Shown: one piece after another, positions 1 through 13,841 of the stretch
Layout: each line of letters opens with the position of its first letter
How positions within the stretch are numbered: the first letter of the stretch is position 1
Assembly (NCBI GenBank): GCA_033439795.1
Contig: JAUTDP010000015.1
Span: 558,001 to 622,000 of the forward strand
Length of the DNA: 64,000 nt
Source of the DNA: Sordaria brevicollis
Lineage: Eukaryota; Ascomycota; Sordariomycetes; Sordariales; Sordariaceae
Reading direction: 5' to 3'
Position numbers and translations under genes: made by a program
Notes under the pieces: model-generated
The model's database searches: none
What the model was told of the DNA's origin: nothing
What the model saw: only the letters and a program-made list of their open reading frames with translations

Positions 1-2147
1 ATTAATAATAAATTAAAATTCTACGTAAATTATCAGAAACTTAATACTATTATAAGGAAAAATAAGTACCTTCTTCCTTTAATTAATAAAATTATTATTA
101 AAATTAATTAAACGAAAATTTTCTCGAAGATCGATATTAAATAGGCCTTCTATCGAATCCGTATATACCCTAACAATAAAAAATTTACAATATTCCGAAC
201 GAAATATAATACGTATAAATATAAGGTCTTACTTTTTAAATTAATTAATAAATTATTAACGTTTTAACGGTATATTAATAAAATATTAATAAGATATTTC
301 GATAATTTTTACAGCGCGTATATTAATAATATTCTTATTTTCTCAAATAATTTAAAGGAATATAAAATTTATATTAAAAAGGTATTAATTAAATTAGAAG
401 CAATAGAATTATAAACGGATTTAAATAAATACGAATTCTACGTCGAGAAGATTAAATTCTTAAATTTTATTATTAGGACTAATAATATATTCGTCGACCT
501 TTAAAAGATCGCGGTTGTAAAGGATTAATAGGTTTTAATAAATATACAAAGAGTATAATCCTTCTTAGGGTTTTATAATTTCTACCGGCGTTTCGTTAAA
601 AATTATAACCGGATTATTAAATTATTAATAATAATAATAAAAAAAGGAGAAGTTTTTAATTAAAATAAGGATTACCAAACTACTTTCGAAGAATTTAAAG
701 GACGATTATTATTAATACCTATCCTAATATATTTTAAATATAAACGGCCAATATAAGTAAAAACGGACGCTTTAAATAAAGTAGTAGCCGGCGTATTATT
801 ATAATTAATTAATAATAAATAACGATTAATTACCTTTTATTTAAAAACGATATACGGCGCAAAATATAATTATTCTATTTATAATAAAAAATTAATAACT
901 ATTATTAAAACTTTATAATATTAGAGAACCGAATTTATTAATTTATATAAACCCTTTTTAATCCTAATAAATAACGAAGCCTTTAAATAATTTAATACTA
1001 AAAGATTTTTAAACCTACGATAAACCGGGTAAACCGAATTCCTATCTTAATATTATTTTATTATTTTTTACCGGTTAAAAAAGGAAAACGGTATAGTAGA
1101 CGTATTATTAAGGAAAGTAAAAGATTTAAAGAATTAAAAAGTAAAATAAAAAGTATAAAGGACCCTCTAAATTTTTAAAAACCTTAATAATAATCGGATA
1201 GTATAACCTAATAATATAATTAATAGTATTAATACAATTTACGCGTTAATTATATTTTTAAATACAATTATTATAAAAATTAACCCCGAAATCGTAGAGG
1301 GAACCCGAGAGGAATAATTAGAAGGCTATTTATTTATAAATCGCCTTATTTTCGAAAATAAAATATACCCGGATTTAAAAATCTATTAAAATATAATTAG
1401 AAAGGAGGAGAATAAATATCGATTTATTGCCGATAAGATTCTTACCCGTTTCGATAAATTTATTATACTATTTAATACCCTAAAAGCCTAAATTATTTAT
1501 AAACTATACGTAAAAATTACTATTGCTTATCTAAGCCGAAATAAATTAAAACGCTTAATATTTATATAATATTAATAATTAGGAATAATTAATAACGTCG
1601 ATCGTTTCGTCGCTAATTATATAATATATTATACTTTAAAAGTTCTTTAGAATAAAACCCCTAATAAATTAGAGCCTATCCTAACGGTTTAATATATTTA
1701 ATGAAGTTTAATTGTAAATTTTAAAATTATATTTAAAGATAAACGAGGATTCGATAACGTATTTATAATAATAGACCAATTAAATAAAGTATTATAAATT
1801 ATCCCTTATTTTATAACGGTAATAGCCCGAAACGCAACCTATATATATTACAAAGGCCCTTATTATATTTATAAATTATTAAACGAAATTATTTCGGATA
1901 GAGGCCCCTAATTTATATTGGACTTTATAAACGAATTAATTAAAATTTTAAATATTAAATAGAAATTAACTTCTTCAGAATATAATTAAATTATAGGGTA
2001 GGCCGAAATTATAAACGAGTACTTTAATTAATATTTTCGTCCCTTTATTAATTATTTCTAAAATAATTAATTAGAAGCGATTCTAATAATAAATACGGTA
2101 TAAATAAGAATACTATACGATAATTTAAATAAAATATAATTATACGA
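1..2147 (+). mobile_element. RIP-degraded Ty3/gypsy retrotransposon, pol part (left half, split by insertion)
   Basis: Conceptual plus-strand translation, ignoring stops, gives a reverse transcriptase opening (YRKLNTITRKNKYPLPLI near 30-100) and an active-site region reading YINNILIFS near 316-345. The NN there is the expected RIP change of the catalytic DD (GAT/GAC to AAT/AAC). The RT/RNase H junction FLGFYNFYRRFVKNY lies near 559-610 and an RNase H segment with GAKYNYSIYNKKL near 855-890. An integrase core with IISDRGPQFILDF lies near 1880-1925. The order RT-RNase H-integrase is diagnostic of Ty3/gypsy. All stops are TAA or TAG, as expected from CAA/CAG/TGG mutation. The element continues at 9605, beyond an inserted second element, and its 5' end lies outside the window. 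It cannot encode protein. Confidence 0.9.
2143..2147. repeat. Target site duplication TACGA, left copy
   Basis: TACGA directly precedes the left LTR, and an identical TACGA follows the right LTR at 9600-9604. A 5-bp duplication is typical of Ty3/gypsy integration. It shows that the 2148-9599 element inserted as a unit into the older gypsy element. Confidence 0.88.
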
Positions 2148-2429
2148 TATCACGGGCTGAGTGTACATTAGGTATAGGTTAGGATATATATTGAAATACG
2201 AAGGAGAGGAAATGGGAAGTGTACGTGGAGGGCTGGATATATAGGCGCGAGCCCATACCCCAGCCCGTACACGCCCACGTAATACTGTACGTAACCACCG
2301 GTAATTAGATTTGGGCTATATCGTACTATAGTATATATATTATAATCGTAAATAGCTACTAGGGAGCTAAGTACTTATAAGGGTAGTTAATACGTATATT
2401 GGGTATAATATAGGTTTAATCCTATAATA
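2148..2429 (-). repeat. 3' LTR of the nested gypsy element
   Basis: The repeat starts TATCACGGG and ends CCTATAATA; the un-mutated partner ends CCTGTGATA, so the termini are the short inverted repeat TATCAC/GTGATA. Its plus-strand left half (to about 2340) keeps many CA/TG dinucleotides, while the right half is RIP-mutated. It matches 9318-9599 along its full length with no visible indel. Confidence 0.88.
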
Positions 2430-5400
2430 CTATCCCCCTTTAAAAGAAGCTCGTAGAATTGAAAAATTTATATATACGTATAATTATATCCTAGAATCCT
2501 TTAATAGCTCGTTGAACGCTCCTAAACGTAACGTTAGCCGTATCCTAAACTATTTATTTATTAAAAATCGTATAATCCTTATTATTACTTTTATTAACCC
2601 CTCCTCCTCTTTTTTCTTTAATAGTAATATCTCCGTTTTCAAGGTAGCGAATTATTATACTAATTGGGCGGAGCGGCGGCGCGGAGGCTCATTGTAGGCG
2701 GCGGCGGTAGTAGGGTCCGTTATTATAATATTTCGTTCCTTTTAGCGGAATCGGTCGAAGAGGTTTCGAATACGGGGTGGTATAGGTTTATCGGGGTATT
2801 TGTAATAGAATTTTTAGAATTATATTTCGCAATCGATAATATTATTAACCTTTTCCTAAATTAATTCGTAATTACCCTTCTATTTAATTAAATAATATTA
2901 ATAGTAATTCTTATTTTATTATTCGACGTTTATTAATTTATCGAAGCCCTATTCTACGTATTCTTTATATTTATTAATGCGGATTATTATTTTTCTTTCG
3001 TTAATATAAATATTAAAATTAGTTACTTAATTGGGAAGGCTTTGGCCGAATTAGCGTTATATTATAAAAACGTAGAAGGTGGGCGAATATTTTATATTAT
3101 TAAGGAGTTTTAATTTAATAGTATAAATATCGGATTTGAGGATTATAAATAAGCCTTCTTAGCGGGGAAAGAATTTAATATATAAGCGGCTATTAGAAAG
3201 GTTAAAGGTATTAAATAGTATTATATCCCTAAATTTATATTTTATTAAATTAATACGATATTTATTAGCGTTCTCCTTATATTAGTTTTAAATTCGTTTC
3301 GTCTATTAAATTATAAAGTCTTAAATTTTCTTAAATCGGTTAGCGAATTCGTTAACTTTATAATATTCTTTTAATTATATAAATAATAATATAGGAAGTA
3401 GCGGGTTATAAAATTCGGTATTTATATAAGGGTAATATTTATAATTAATAAAGAAGGGGGATAAATTTATCGAAGAAGAAACGGCGTTATTTTTTATAAA
3501 TTCGGCGAAGGGGAATTATTTAATTTAATCCGTTTAGGATTAATTAACGTATAAGTAGAGGTATTATTCTATTTTAACGTTAATACGTTCCGTTTAGGCG
3601 TTAATTTACGGGTAGAAAATAGAAGTAAATTTATACGTTATTTTTAATTATTAATAAAGGGATAATTAAAAACGGGATATAAATTGCGTATTATAATCGG
3701 AAAGGATGGAATTTAAAAACTTATAAAAGTAATAAACCCTATCGATAAATCGTTTTATTAATTCCTTAATGGATAGTGTAATTATTGGAATAAAATACCG
3801 TATTTTAATTAATTAATTTATAATAACGTAAATATATTTAAATTCTTAATTAAAGTATATATTACTTAATAGTAGGGTAACGTAATCGATTAAAATTATA
3901 ATCTATAGTATTATAATAATTAGGATAGTTTTAAGAAGGTTAATATATCCCTACTTAAGGAATTTCGTTTTTATATATAGGAGGTATACTTTATAAAAAA
4001 CGCGGATATCGTTAATTATCCCTTCTTAATAAAATTCGTAAAATAGTAATTTATATATAACGTTACGCCCTAAATAGCCCGTATTAAGCGAATTATATTA
4101 GCGGCTAATTAATTAAAATTGAAATTTTTTATTATAAAAGTCGATAATAATATAACTTCGCTATTTCGCTATATTATTAAATATAATTTAATATTCGTTA
4201 AAAGTTTTATATAGGATTTTACGGACGGAAATTAATTAATTGCGGGCGTTTAAATTATTTAAAACGGAAATAACCTCCTAAAAAAATATAGAATTTTCGT
4301 AATTATTTAGAATAATATTGTCGATAGATTTATTTTCGTAATTATTTATAAGGGATAGGGAAAAATATACCGTAAAGTCATTAAAATATCCGTTTACAAA
4401 TTATAAGGGTTATAATAATATACGTTAGCGGGCGGTTAAACGTTTATTTTCGGCCCTAGTAGGGATATTATTAGGTTTGCGATTGAGTACGTCCGGACGT
4501 AAATTTTTAAAACCGGGGGTATATTAGATTTAGAAGTTAAAGCGGGATAGAAATTAGGATTATTATATATAACGTTATATTAATTATTTATTAGTTATAA
4601 ATATTTTTAAATTTTTATAATCCGTAAAAATATTAAAAGGTTATTATACACCTTCGAATTTTAATTACTATTTTTTTAATACTTTAATAATAATTAAAAA
4701 TTCTTTATTATAAACGTTATAATTATATTTTTAAATAGAATATTTCGTAAAGAAATAGGTTACGGGGTATAATACGCTATCGTTTCTATACTATAAGAGT
4801 ATATTGCCTATTACCTAATTCGAAGTATTAATTTCGACGACGGTTTTTTTAATTTAATTATAAATCCTTAAAATCGGTCTAATAGCGAAAACCTTTTTTA
4901 AAGCTTTAAATATAAATTAATAACGGTCGGATTACAATTATAATATATCCTTCTTTATTAATTCGTATAAGGGTAAAATTATTATTAAAAAGTTTTTTAT
5001 AAATTAATAATAAAAATTCGCGAAGTTTAAGAATTATTATAGGGATTTTTTAAATTATAGCGGTATTTATTCGAGAACGGTTTTAATTTTATTTAAGTCT
5101 ATTTTAATACTTCTTAGTATTATAATAAAATTAAAATATTTCGTACGTTTTATATAAAATTCGTATTTATCGATATTAATATTAAAGCTTACTTTAATAA
5201 AGCGTTCGAAGATATCGTTAACGTAATATTCGTAATCCTTTTTATTATCGGAATAAATAAAAATATTATTAAAGTAAATAATTACGTAAACGTCGAGGAT
5301 ATTATATAAAAGATTATTAATATAATTTTAAAAGGCGCTTAGCGCGCTTTAGAAATTAAAAAGTATTACTAAAGATTCGAATAGCCCGAATTATATTATA

Positions 5401-8400
5401 AATATAGTAAATTATTCGTATCCTTCTTTAATACGGACGCGGTTAAAAGTAGTAATAATATCGAACTTTATAAAGATTTTAATATAATAAATCGCATCGA
5501 AGGTTTCTTTAATTAAAGGGAACGGGTAGTGGGATTTAAAAATAACGTTATTAATATTCCGATAATTAACGCAAATATAAATTCCGCTGCCCGGTTTTTT
5601 AACTAAGAAAATAAAAATAGAAGCTTCTAATTATAACGGCCAGATAAACTTCTTCTTAAAATTATCGTCGATCTATTTTTTAATAATATTAAATTCTTTA
5701 GGGTTAAAAGTACGGCTACGGGACGTAAGTAATATAGCGTTAAATTTAAATTCGAATTTAAAATTATATAATTTATTTAGGGGAAATATATTAATTATTT
5801 CCTATTTAAAATTATTCGTCTATTATTAATATTAGTAAGGGAATTTAATTTAGATTTAGGCGTCGGTTTTAAGGGGCTTATCGGCTTTTTTATAGAATTT
5901 TATTACGTTTTTAAAAGTAATTTTACTAATATTAATATTATTAGCGGTAAAATAATTATTAATAATATTCTCGTATATTTTAAAGTCGGAAGCGTATTTT
6001 ATAAGTATTACGGACGTAAATACTTTAATTATTTTAATTACTTTTTTAGTACTAATATTATAAAGAGCGTCGATTTACGTATAATAATTATTACCGAAGA
6101 ATTTCTTATAATAATATACTTTATTATTTATAACGTCTTTAATTATATTAATTATAAGGGATTTATTAATTACGTTAAGCGTTAAAGCGCTTTTTTTTTT
6201 TATTACTTTATTTTCGTCGAATATACGCTAAATATCCTTCATTATATTTATTCGTATTATTCGGATAATTTAAAATTTATATTTTTCGGTAAATTAATTA
6301 AATATAATTATTAATAATTCTTTAATATTATTTAAATCGAAGGGGCCTTTAGGGATATAATAAAGGCGGATTAGGGTACAGTAATTTGGGAATAAAATAC
6401 GGACTCCTTTAACGAATTTATAAAGTATAGGTATTATACAGAATAACGGCGGGGGAAAATAACGTATTATAATTATAAATATAAAGGTTTATCCGCCGAT
6501 AATTTTATTTATAAATATAGCGTTTATATAATTAATTACTTTTTATTTAAATTTATTAAACTTTTAATAGGCGGCGCGTCGTATTATCGTAAAAATCGAA
6601 ATTTTACGAACGGATTTTATTAAGGAAGGGGAATCCGGCTCGCCTTCGTCGGGAATATTTTCTACCGAAGGTTTTTAATATATAAGCTTTATATTAAGGA
6701 TAATTTTAGGGGGGGCGATCGATAGTATAACGAAGGGGATTTATTAATATTTGCGAAATAAAAGTACGTAGCGAAGGTAGAAAAACGCTCTTTGTAAGAA
6801 ATAATCGCGGCGTTTATAAAACCGGCCGAAAGTAAAGCGATTATTAAATTAATTAATATTTAAAGTATAGTAAATTAATTAAAAATAATTAAGGATTATT
6901 AAATTATCGTCGATTAAGTCGTAAATTAAAAGGTCGATAATTTCGTAATAAACGCCAACGTTTATAATTAATTTATTAAAATGTATAATATTACCTTTAA
7001 TTTGGTTATCGGTTAAGTATAATAATTTAAGGATTTAAAGAGGAAATAAAGGAAGGTTATTTCGAATAATAAAACGACGATTAATAAAACCGAAAGTAGT
7101 ATAACCGCTATTAATAAAGGCGGTATAATATATTTTACGCGGTCCGTAGGATAAATAAATAGAAAGATTTAATAAATTAGGGTATTTATAACGGTTATTT
7201 ATAGAAAATTAATAAATTTTTACGATATTTAATTTTATAAGGATATTCTTTTATTATTTATTTTTATACTTAATAAATAATAGCCTTTAATTATAATTTA
7301 AGCGGGAGGTTATATATTTCCCTAGTTGTTAATAGAATTATTTTTATCGCTTATAACCGGGCTTATAAAGCTATAAAGGTATATAAGGTTAAGGTAATAG
7401 ATAGGGGGTATATAATAATTATTTAGGGCCGGGGTATTATAATAAATTAGAACGCCGCTTGTATTTATAACGTTAATATTATATTAATTATATTAACCGT
7501 AACCGTATTAATTTTAAATAGGATATTATTATTATCTATTATCGTTATTATTAATAGAATTATTATTATTATTCTTATTTTTATTCTTTTTATCCTTCGT
7601 ATTTTTATCCTTCTTCCAACGGCTAATAAGCGGGTTTTTATTAAAATTAATATAAAATTTGCATTCGGTAGTAAAATAATTCTTACGGTTATAATAAATA
7701 TAAGCGTTAAATTTTATATATTATTCGAAGATATTTTTATCGATTATATAGGATATTTAAATATTAATAGGGGATATAGAATCGAGGTCTATAGTAGAGC
7801 CGCCCTAATTAATAATGAATTTAGGAATAGAGGTAATACCGGAAGCGGAGTTTAAGCCGGGGGCGGACGTACCGGTATTAATATTAGTAGTAGGGCGGAA
7901 ATTATTAACTATTTTATTATATTAATCCTTTTCTTTTAATTATTTAATTAGGTCGCGGGTTATTATAAATTATTTATTAAATTTATTATTATCGGGTTAG
8001 GGGCGTTATAGAGCGATAGCGTTATATAAACGGTCGTTAAAACGGGCGTGGAAGTAATAGACCTTTATATTATTATTAAAATTATAATGGTCGATTAGAG
8101 TAACGAATTTATCTTCGAAATTAAACTATTTTATTTTATTAAATTTTAATTCCTCGAATTCGCGGCGGGATTAAATAACGGTATTAACGTTATTATACTT
8201 CTTATTTATTTATTTAAATAAATCCTCGATTATAAATTATTTAAGGTCCTTTCCCGATAAAACCTTAAGGAATTCGGGTTTAATAATTTTAAAGGGCTTA
8301 TTAATTAAGGAATAGGTAATTAGAGAGTATTTAATATATATAATATTAAATAAAATTGGGTTATCCTCCTAAGCGAATTGGATATTAATATTTTAGTAAT

Positions 8401-9317
8401 GAAATTTAGCGGCGTATTTAATCGAATTACTAATATTATTAAAGGCGGGTATAATTATTATTTATAATACCGACTTATAATTATTACCGTTAATAGGGTT
8501 ATTAGCGGGGGGAACGGGGGTAATTATTTTATTATTAGTAATTGTATCGAACGAATTTTCTTAGGCTAATTAAAATTGGGTAATACGTTAACGAAAATCG
8601 GTAATTATCTTTTAATATTTTTCAGTCTAGCGTTTTAAGGCTTAGTAGAAATTATTTTTGAGGTTGGATAATTTAGTTTCGAAGTCGGAAATAGCGTATT
8701 AACGTTCGGCCACGACGTTTTAGAATTGAAAATCGTACTTAATTTGGAACGCGGCGTAGGCGCTTTCTAAATTTTAAAGATCGGATTTAGCTTATTGGAA
8801 TTCGACTTCGAAATTATATACTTTAGTGCCCGCTTCGACGATATTAAAATAAATAAGCCTAATAAGGGTTATTAATATTAATTAAAAAGCGGGGTTTATC
8901 GTAAGGTCGAGAGTTTAATCGATAGTAATAGTAGTAAGGAATATAATAAAATCGAAAATAAATAAAATATTTACTAAATTTAAATAAATAAGGTTATCGG
9001 GGAATACGACTATAAAAATATTAATAGTAGCGATAGCAATAAAGTTATTCGTAGTAGAAGGAACCGAAAGCTGCTAATTTAAAGAAAATATTAATCGTTT
9101 AAATTAATATACTTAATAGGTATAAAGTAAAGAGAGAGGGTACGAGCGATTCGATAGTAATATTCGTTTTGGTATTTTATTTAGCTCGACGTCCGGGACC
9201 GGTACGCGATTATTACGGTCGTTTAGTAATCGAATTTTTAATATTTTAAAATTAGAATATAATAATCGTAATCTTCCTTAATATACGTACGCAACGTAAT
9301 AATTTAATACTTTAAAT

Positions 9318-9599
9318 TATTATAAGCTAAGTACATATTAAATATAGGTTAAAATATATATTAAAGTACGAAGGAGAGGAAATAGGAAGTGTGCGTAGAG
9401 GGCTGGATATATAGGCGCGAACTTATACCCTAGCCCGTATACGCTTACGTAATATTATACGTAACTACCGGTAATTAGATTTAGGCTATATCGTACTATA
9501 GTATATATATTATGGTTGTAAATGGCCACTAGGGAGCTGGGCACCTATAAGGGTGGTTAGTGCGTGTGCTGGGTATGGCACAGGTTTAATCCTGTGATA
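9318..9599 (-). repeat. 5' LTR of the nested gypsy element
   Basis: This is the 282-bp partner of 2148-2429. Here the left half is mutated (TATTATAAG for TATCACGGG), whereas the right end from about 9525 is nearly intact and ends CCTGTGATA. It is followed by the TACGA target duplication. Confidence 0.88.
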
Positions 9600-9604
9600 T
9601 ACGA
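9600..9604. repeat. Target site duplication TACGA, right copy
   Basis: Identical to 2143-2147. The host gypsy integrase reading resumes immediately after it. Confidence 0.88.
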
Positions 9605-10458
9605 AATATTAAAAGGATTCTTAATACTTAGAATTTTAAATTAGGAAATTCGAATTAATTTTAATAGTATATAATTAACAATTAGAGAAAAACTTAGCCG
9701 GGAAGACGCGTAAAATTTAATAAATCGGATCCGAGGATATATAAATAAAGTAAAAGAATTTATTACTAAAGCTTAGGAGCGGATAATTAAATAATTAAAT
9801 AAATATCGACGCGTCCTGGATTTCGGACCCGGTAATAGAATATTTATTATTAAACGGAATAAACTTATAAACCGGCCAAATTACAAATTCAATTTTCCTT
9901 TAACGAATTAATATTTTAAAATTAAAGAAAAATATAATTATTTATTTAGGTTAAAAGTATTAAAGGGTTGGAAAAGAATAAATATTTTCTACGCCAATAA
10001 GTTTCGGAAATATTTTAATAATCCGTTATTTAATTAGAAGCTAAAAGAATTAGTAAAGGAATATATAAAAAACGATATTAAATAGGAAATAAAGGAAATC
10101 CTAACTTTTCGAATATACTTTAATAAATTCTAATACCGAATAAATTAAAAGGGATACGACCCGGACCCGAAATTTTATAACGTTAAGAATTTCAAAAATT
10201 TACCTAAATTATTACGAATTTATTACAAAGCGTATTTAAAGTACCCGGGCCCGCCGTTACATTTAGAAAAATAATTATAAAAGGCGGAAACGGAGGAATT
10301 CGATAAAAATTATCCGGATAATAACATTCCTTTAAAGAAAGGTATAAGGAGGCTAAAAAGGATAGTAGGCGCTAAGAAATAAAAAACCCACTTTATATAT
10401 AATAATAATTCTAATATTTCGAAGATTCGGGGTGAATTTTTTTCGGAGGGGGGGGTAG
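9605..10458 (+). mobile_element. RIP-degraded gypsy element, integrase C-terminal half and 3' leader
   Basis: This is the continuation of the plus-strand gypsy pol interrupted at 2147. The translation is heavily stopped but lies between the integrase core and a polypurine tract (CGGAGGGGGGGG near 10445-10455) adjoining a plus-oriented LTR. That is the expected order for the 3' end of a gypsy element. It has no coding capacity. Confidence 0.75.
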
Positions 10459-10711
10459 TATTACGGCGCTAGCGGATAGGGTCCCTATCCGGCGGACCGG
10501 TTATCGCTCGGGCAATTACCTAATAAAAGTTAATTGTATTAACGTACGTAATTGCGTGCCGCCTTCGTAGGTCGCCCGCGCCCAGGCATAAAACCCTAGC
10601 GCGGGGCGCATCCTTTATTCGTTTCTTCTTTTCTTCTTTATTTTGTAATTCTATAATAGACCTAGATTCAACGTATTAAGCTTGTCTCTCGTAACTACGT
10701 CGCTCGTAACA
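10459..10711 (+). repeat. 3' LTR of the outer gypsy element
   Basis: This 253-bp GC-richer island starts TATTACG (ancestral TGTTACG after one RIP change) and ends CGTAACA. These are inverted termini of the TG...CA type. It directly follows a G-rich polypurine tract. An internal CATAAAACCC near 10578 could be the TATA-type promoter, followed by a pyrimidine-rich stretch. The partner 5' LTR is outside the window. Confidence 0.75.
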
Positions 10712-13700
10712 CGTACTTTACTTTTAAAATAATAACCCGCTATATTAAATTTATAAATATATATTTATATAGAATCGAAGGGGATAATTCTTTAATACTC
10801 TTTTTAATTTATTTACTTTTACAATCCCTTTATATTATAATCCTAAAGATATTCCTTTTTAATTTAACAAAATATTTTTTAAAAAGGATAGAAATAAAAG
10901 TTTCGGTAGTTTTTAAATAGAAGGAGGAATTTTTAGCAATATAAAGTATTTAATATATTTAATATATTATACTTTTTAACGTTATCGATAGTAAATTTCG
11001 AATTTATATAAAAATCGTCGTTATCGATTTCTAATCCGAATTTCTTTAATTAATTTAAATTAATACAATTAATAACGCAATTATTATATATATTAATTTA
11101 ATAAAAATTAAATATATTTAGGAAGGATATTACTTAATATAAATATTAATCCGCTCGGAGGAAGTAGGTAGGAGGTTGTACTAAGGGGACGCGGTTTAAA
11201 TTCTTAATAAAAAACGAAATTAAATTATTAAAGAGAATTAATAAATTGTAATTAATTAGTTTATCCGTTTTATTTATTACCGTATCCTATTAATTATCCA
11301 ATCGTTTTAATATTTAAGGACGTAATATTTCTTCTTTTTATTTATATATATACCCGGCGGGCTCGGTAAGGATTGTAAAAATTTCCAATTCCGCGGGTAT
11401 AAGTTCGATAATTAAACCGAAATTATTTAATTTATTATTAATATAGTTCTTTAAAATTAGGAAGGGTATAATAAAATCGTTTTCTAATTAATAAAGATTA
11501 TTTAATTGTACGGTTAATTCTTTTAGGGAGATTTTGAACGAATTTTAGAGTTTTTCGATATTACCTATAAAAACCTCGTTTTCGTTAAAAACTACGTTTT
11601 TAATTATTATAATTGAATTAGTATAGGGATTCTAAATTCGGTAAATATTTAACAATTAATAACCGATTAAATAATTAACCTAAATACGTTTTTTAAATTT
11701 CTTAATTTTATTATATTTATATAAAATTTCTATTATAAGCGTAAAGGCTTTATAATTATAAATTTTCAAATATATTAAAATAGGGATTACCTTTTATTAG
11801 CCGCCGTCGCAATTTATTATATAAATTTTAAAACATTCTTCTAAAGTTTTCTAATTGAAATTATACTTAGGAATTTTATTAAGAAGGTAGGCTATAACCG
11901 CTATAATCTCTCTCTAAAACTCTTTTAAAAGGTTTATAAATTTTTTTATAATTCTAATTTTTTCGCTAAATATACCCCCGGAGCGCTTAACGCCGCCGTT
12001 TTATACTTAAGTATATAGCGCGGAAAGCTCGATTTTAATACCCTATTATAATAAAAAAGTAACGACCCTAAATTTAATTATCGTAATTTCGTTATTATAT
12101 TCGATTATTTATACCTAAATTTAGTATTAAATCTTTAAATTAATAATAAAGGAAAATAGGGCTACGATAATAAAATTAGTAATTTTCTTAATAAAATAAT
12201 ATACTTAAAAATAATTAAATTAGTGGTTAACTATTATTATTAATATAGAGACTTAATTAAATCCTACTTTTATTAGAATATATTCGAAAAAATCAATAAT
12301 TACCCTTTATCCTAATCTTTTAAATATAATACGGGCAACTCTCCTAATTTAATATTTTAATTTAATTACTATATACGTATTATAATATATTAGATTTAAA
12401 CCCTTAAAACGTATATTATATTCTTTATTAATTAATTAAATAAAGGTTTCGGATTTAAGGTAATTAAATCTAAAATACTAACGTAAAGTATCTCCCTCTT
12501 AAAATCTCTTAGCGGTCTTACTTTAAGGAATTCGAACGTTAAAAAAGGATTAATTAATATTATCTTTATAGGAATTAAAAAGGATATATTCAAGAATAAA
12601 TTACTAAAAATAATTAAAAATAGAATAATAATAAAAAAGATCGGGGGCGCGAATATAAGAATTAATAATATCCTAAGAATAATCGAATTCTATAAACTTT
12701 CGAAGAAATACGAAATTGTAAACTATATTTAGAATTAGTATTATATCGTTTAAACGAAATTTAAAAAAATTACCTTTATTATCGCTAATTAAAATATAAA
12801 CGGTTCTGTATCCTTCAATTATTAATAAACTATTACTAGCCTAAACGTAATCTCCTTTATTTATAGGGGTAAAGTCTTTAAAACGGTTAATTTCATTAAA
12901 AATATAAATTATCGTACCTAAATCAAAAATAATTAAATCTCTTAATAAATATATTAAAATTTCCTATCGAAGTTTTAATATTAAGAAATTAGATTAATAA
13001 CCAATTTTACTAATCCTCCGACCTTTAAATTAAAGTTTATTATTAAAGGTATTAATCGTAAATTTTATTAACCTTTTAATAGGAATCTATTATATTAATA
13101 TAATTTTAATATTCAATTTACGGAACCTTTACGTAAATTAAGTATTCTTTTAATAATTTTCGTTAATTATACCCTAAATACGTTAATTAGGAACTTAATT
13201 AAAATTAGGCGCTAAAAAGGGGATTATATATTAATACTTATTATAAGAGTAATTAAATTTTTCGTAGGCTTCGTAAATTCGTTTTTAGCGCTTATTATCC
13301 TAATTATTAATACCCTAGCCACATTTTTTACCGGTATTATTAAAAGCGTCCTTCGTAATTCGACTATTAAATATAAAGGTAGGAAATATACCGCCTTTTA
13401 GGATTTAATTACGCGACTTTTTAAGGTAATAATCGTAGACCCGTTCTTTAAAATTACGAATTAGGCTAAAATAAATAAAATTATCGTTTAGGAGCCTCTT
13501 ATTCGTAATTTTAAAGGACGTAATTTAATTTTTAAAAAGGGAATTATTAAATTTATTTATTACGTTAAAAAAATCGGTCTTCTATACTTTAGGGTTAATA
13601 TATTCGTCGATTTTAAAATATTTATTAATAATTATAATATATTCCTACTCCTATAATTAATTAATCTAATTATAGGGATAAATTGTAATATTAATCTTAT
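10712..13700 (-). mobile_element. RIP-degraded Ty1/copia fragment
   Basis: The minus-strand translation near 12960-12700 reads like the copia protease/pre-integrase region: LGTIIYIFNEINRFKDF, then INKGDYV and IEGYRTVYI. This corresponds to the family pattern LDSGA..H..N...F and GDY..AGD. The region complementary to about 11580-12030 resembles the integrase C-terminus of fungal copia elements, ending in KNVVFNENE. No convincing reverse transcriptase follows before the gypsy LTR at 10711. The copia element was therefore probably truncated or interrupted by insertion of the outer gypsy element. Nothing is open. Confidence 0.7.
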
Positions 13701-13741
13701 TATAGTAATTAATACGAGGGCTGCCGCCCCCGTACCCCCGC

Positions 13742-13764
13742 AAAATTTGCCTGCGGCAAATTTT
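13742..13764. repeat. Perfect 10-bp hairpin
   Basis: AAAATTTGCC, a TGC loop, then GGCAAATTTT. It lies beside a GC-rich run (GGGCTGCCGCCCCCGTACCCCC, 13720-13740) that escaped RIP. The function is unknown; it could be the end structure of a non-LTR or rolling-circle type element. Confidence 0.6.
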
Positions 13765-13841
13765 ACACTCGTACTCCAAAGGGGCAGAATTCTACTTGAA
13801 GCTCCGCTTTAACAAAGGTTTTAAAGTATACTTTAATTTAA

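Larger units (their letters stand above)
2148..9599 (-). mobile_element. Complete but RIP-inactivated Ty3/gypsy retrotransposon, nested insertion
   Basis: The element is 7452 bp long, bounded by two direct 282-bp LTRs and by a 5-bp target duplication. Coding sense is on the minus strand. The complement of about 5255-5300 reads VYVIIYFNNIFIYS, the RT active-site block with both aspartates changed to Asn by RIP. The complement of 2430-2445 is a purine-rich run ending in GGGGG next to the LTR at 2148-2429. This is the expected polypurine tract and makes that LTR the 3' one. The gag end therefore lies toward 9300. No open frame of useful length survives. CpA/TpG depletion runs through the whole interior. 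Confidence 0.88.

Noticed and set aside
2512..2864. Small open frames beside the left LTR
   Set aside because: They begin with TTG or lie inside the minus-strand retroelement; no coding pattern beyond chance in AT-rich DNA.
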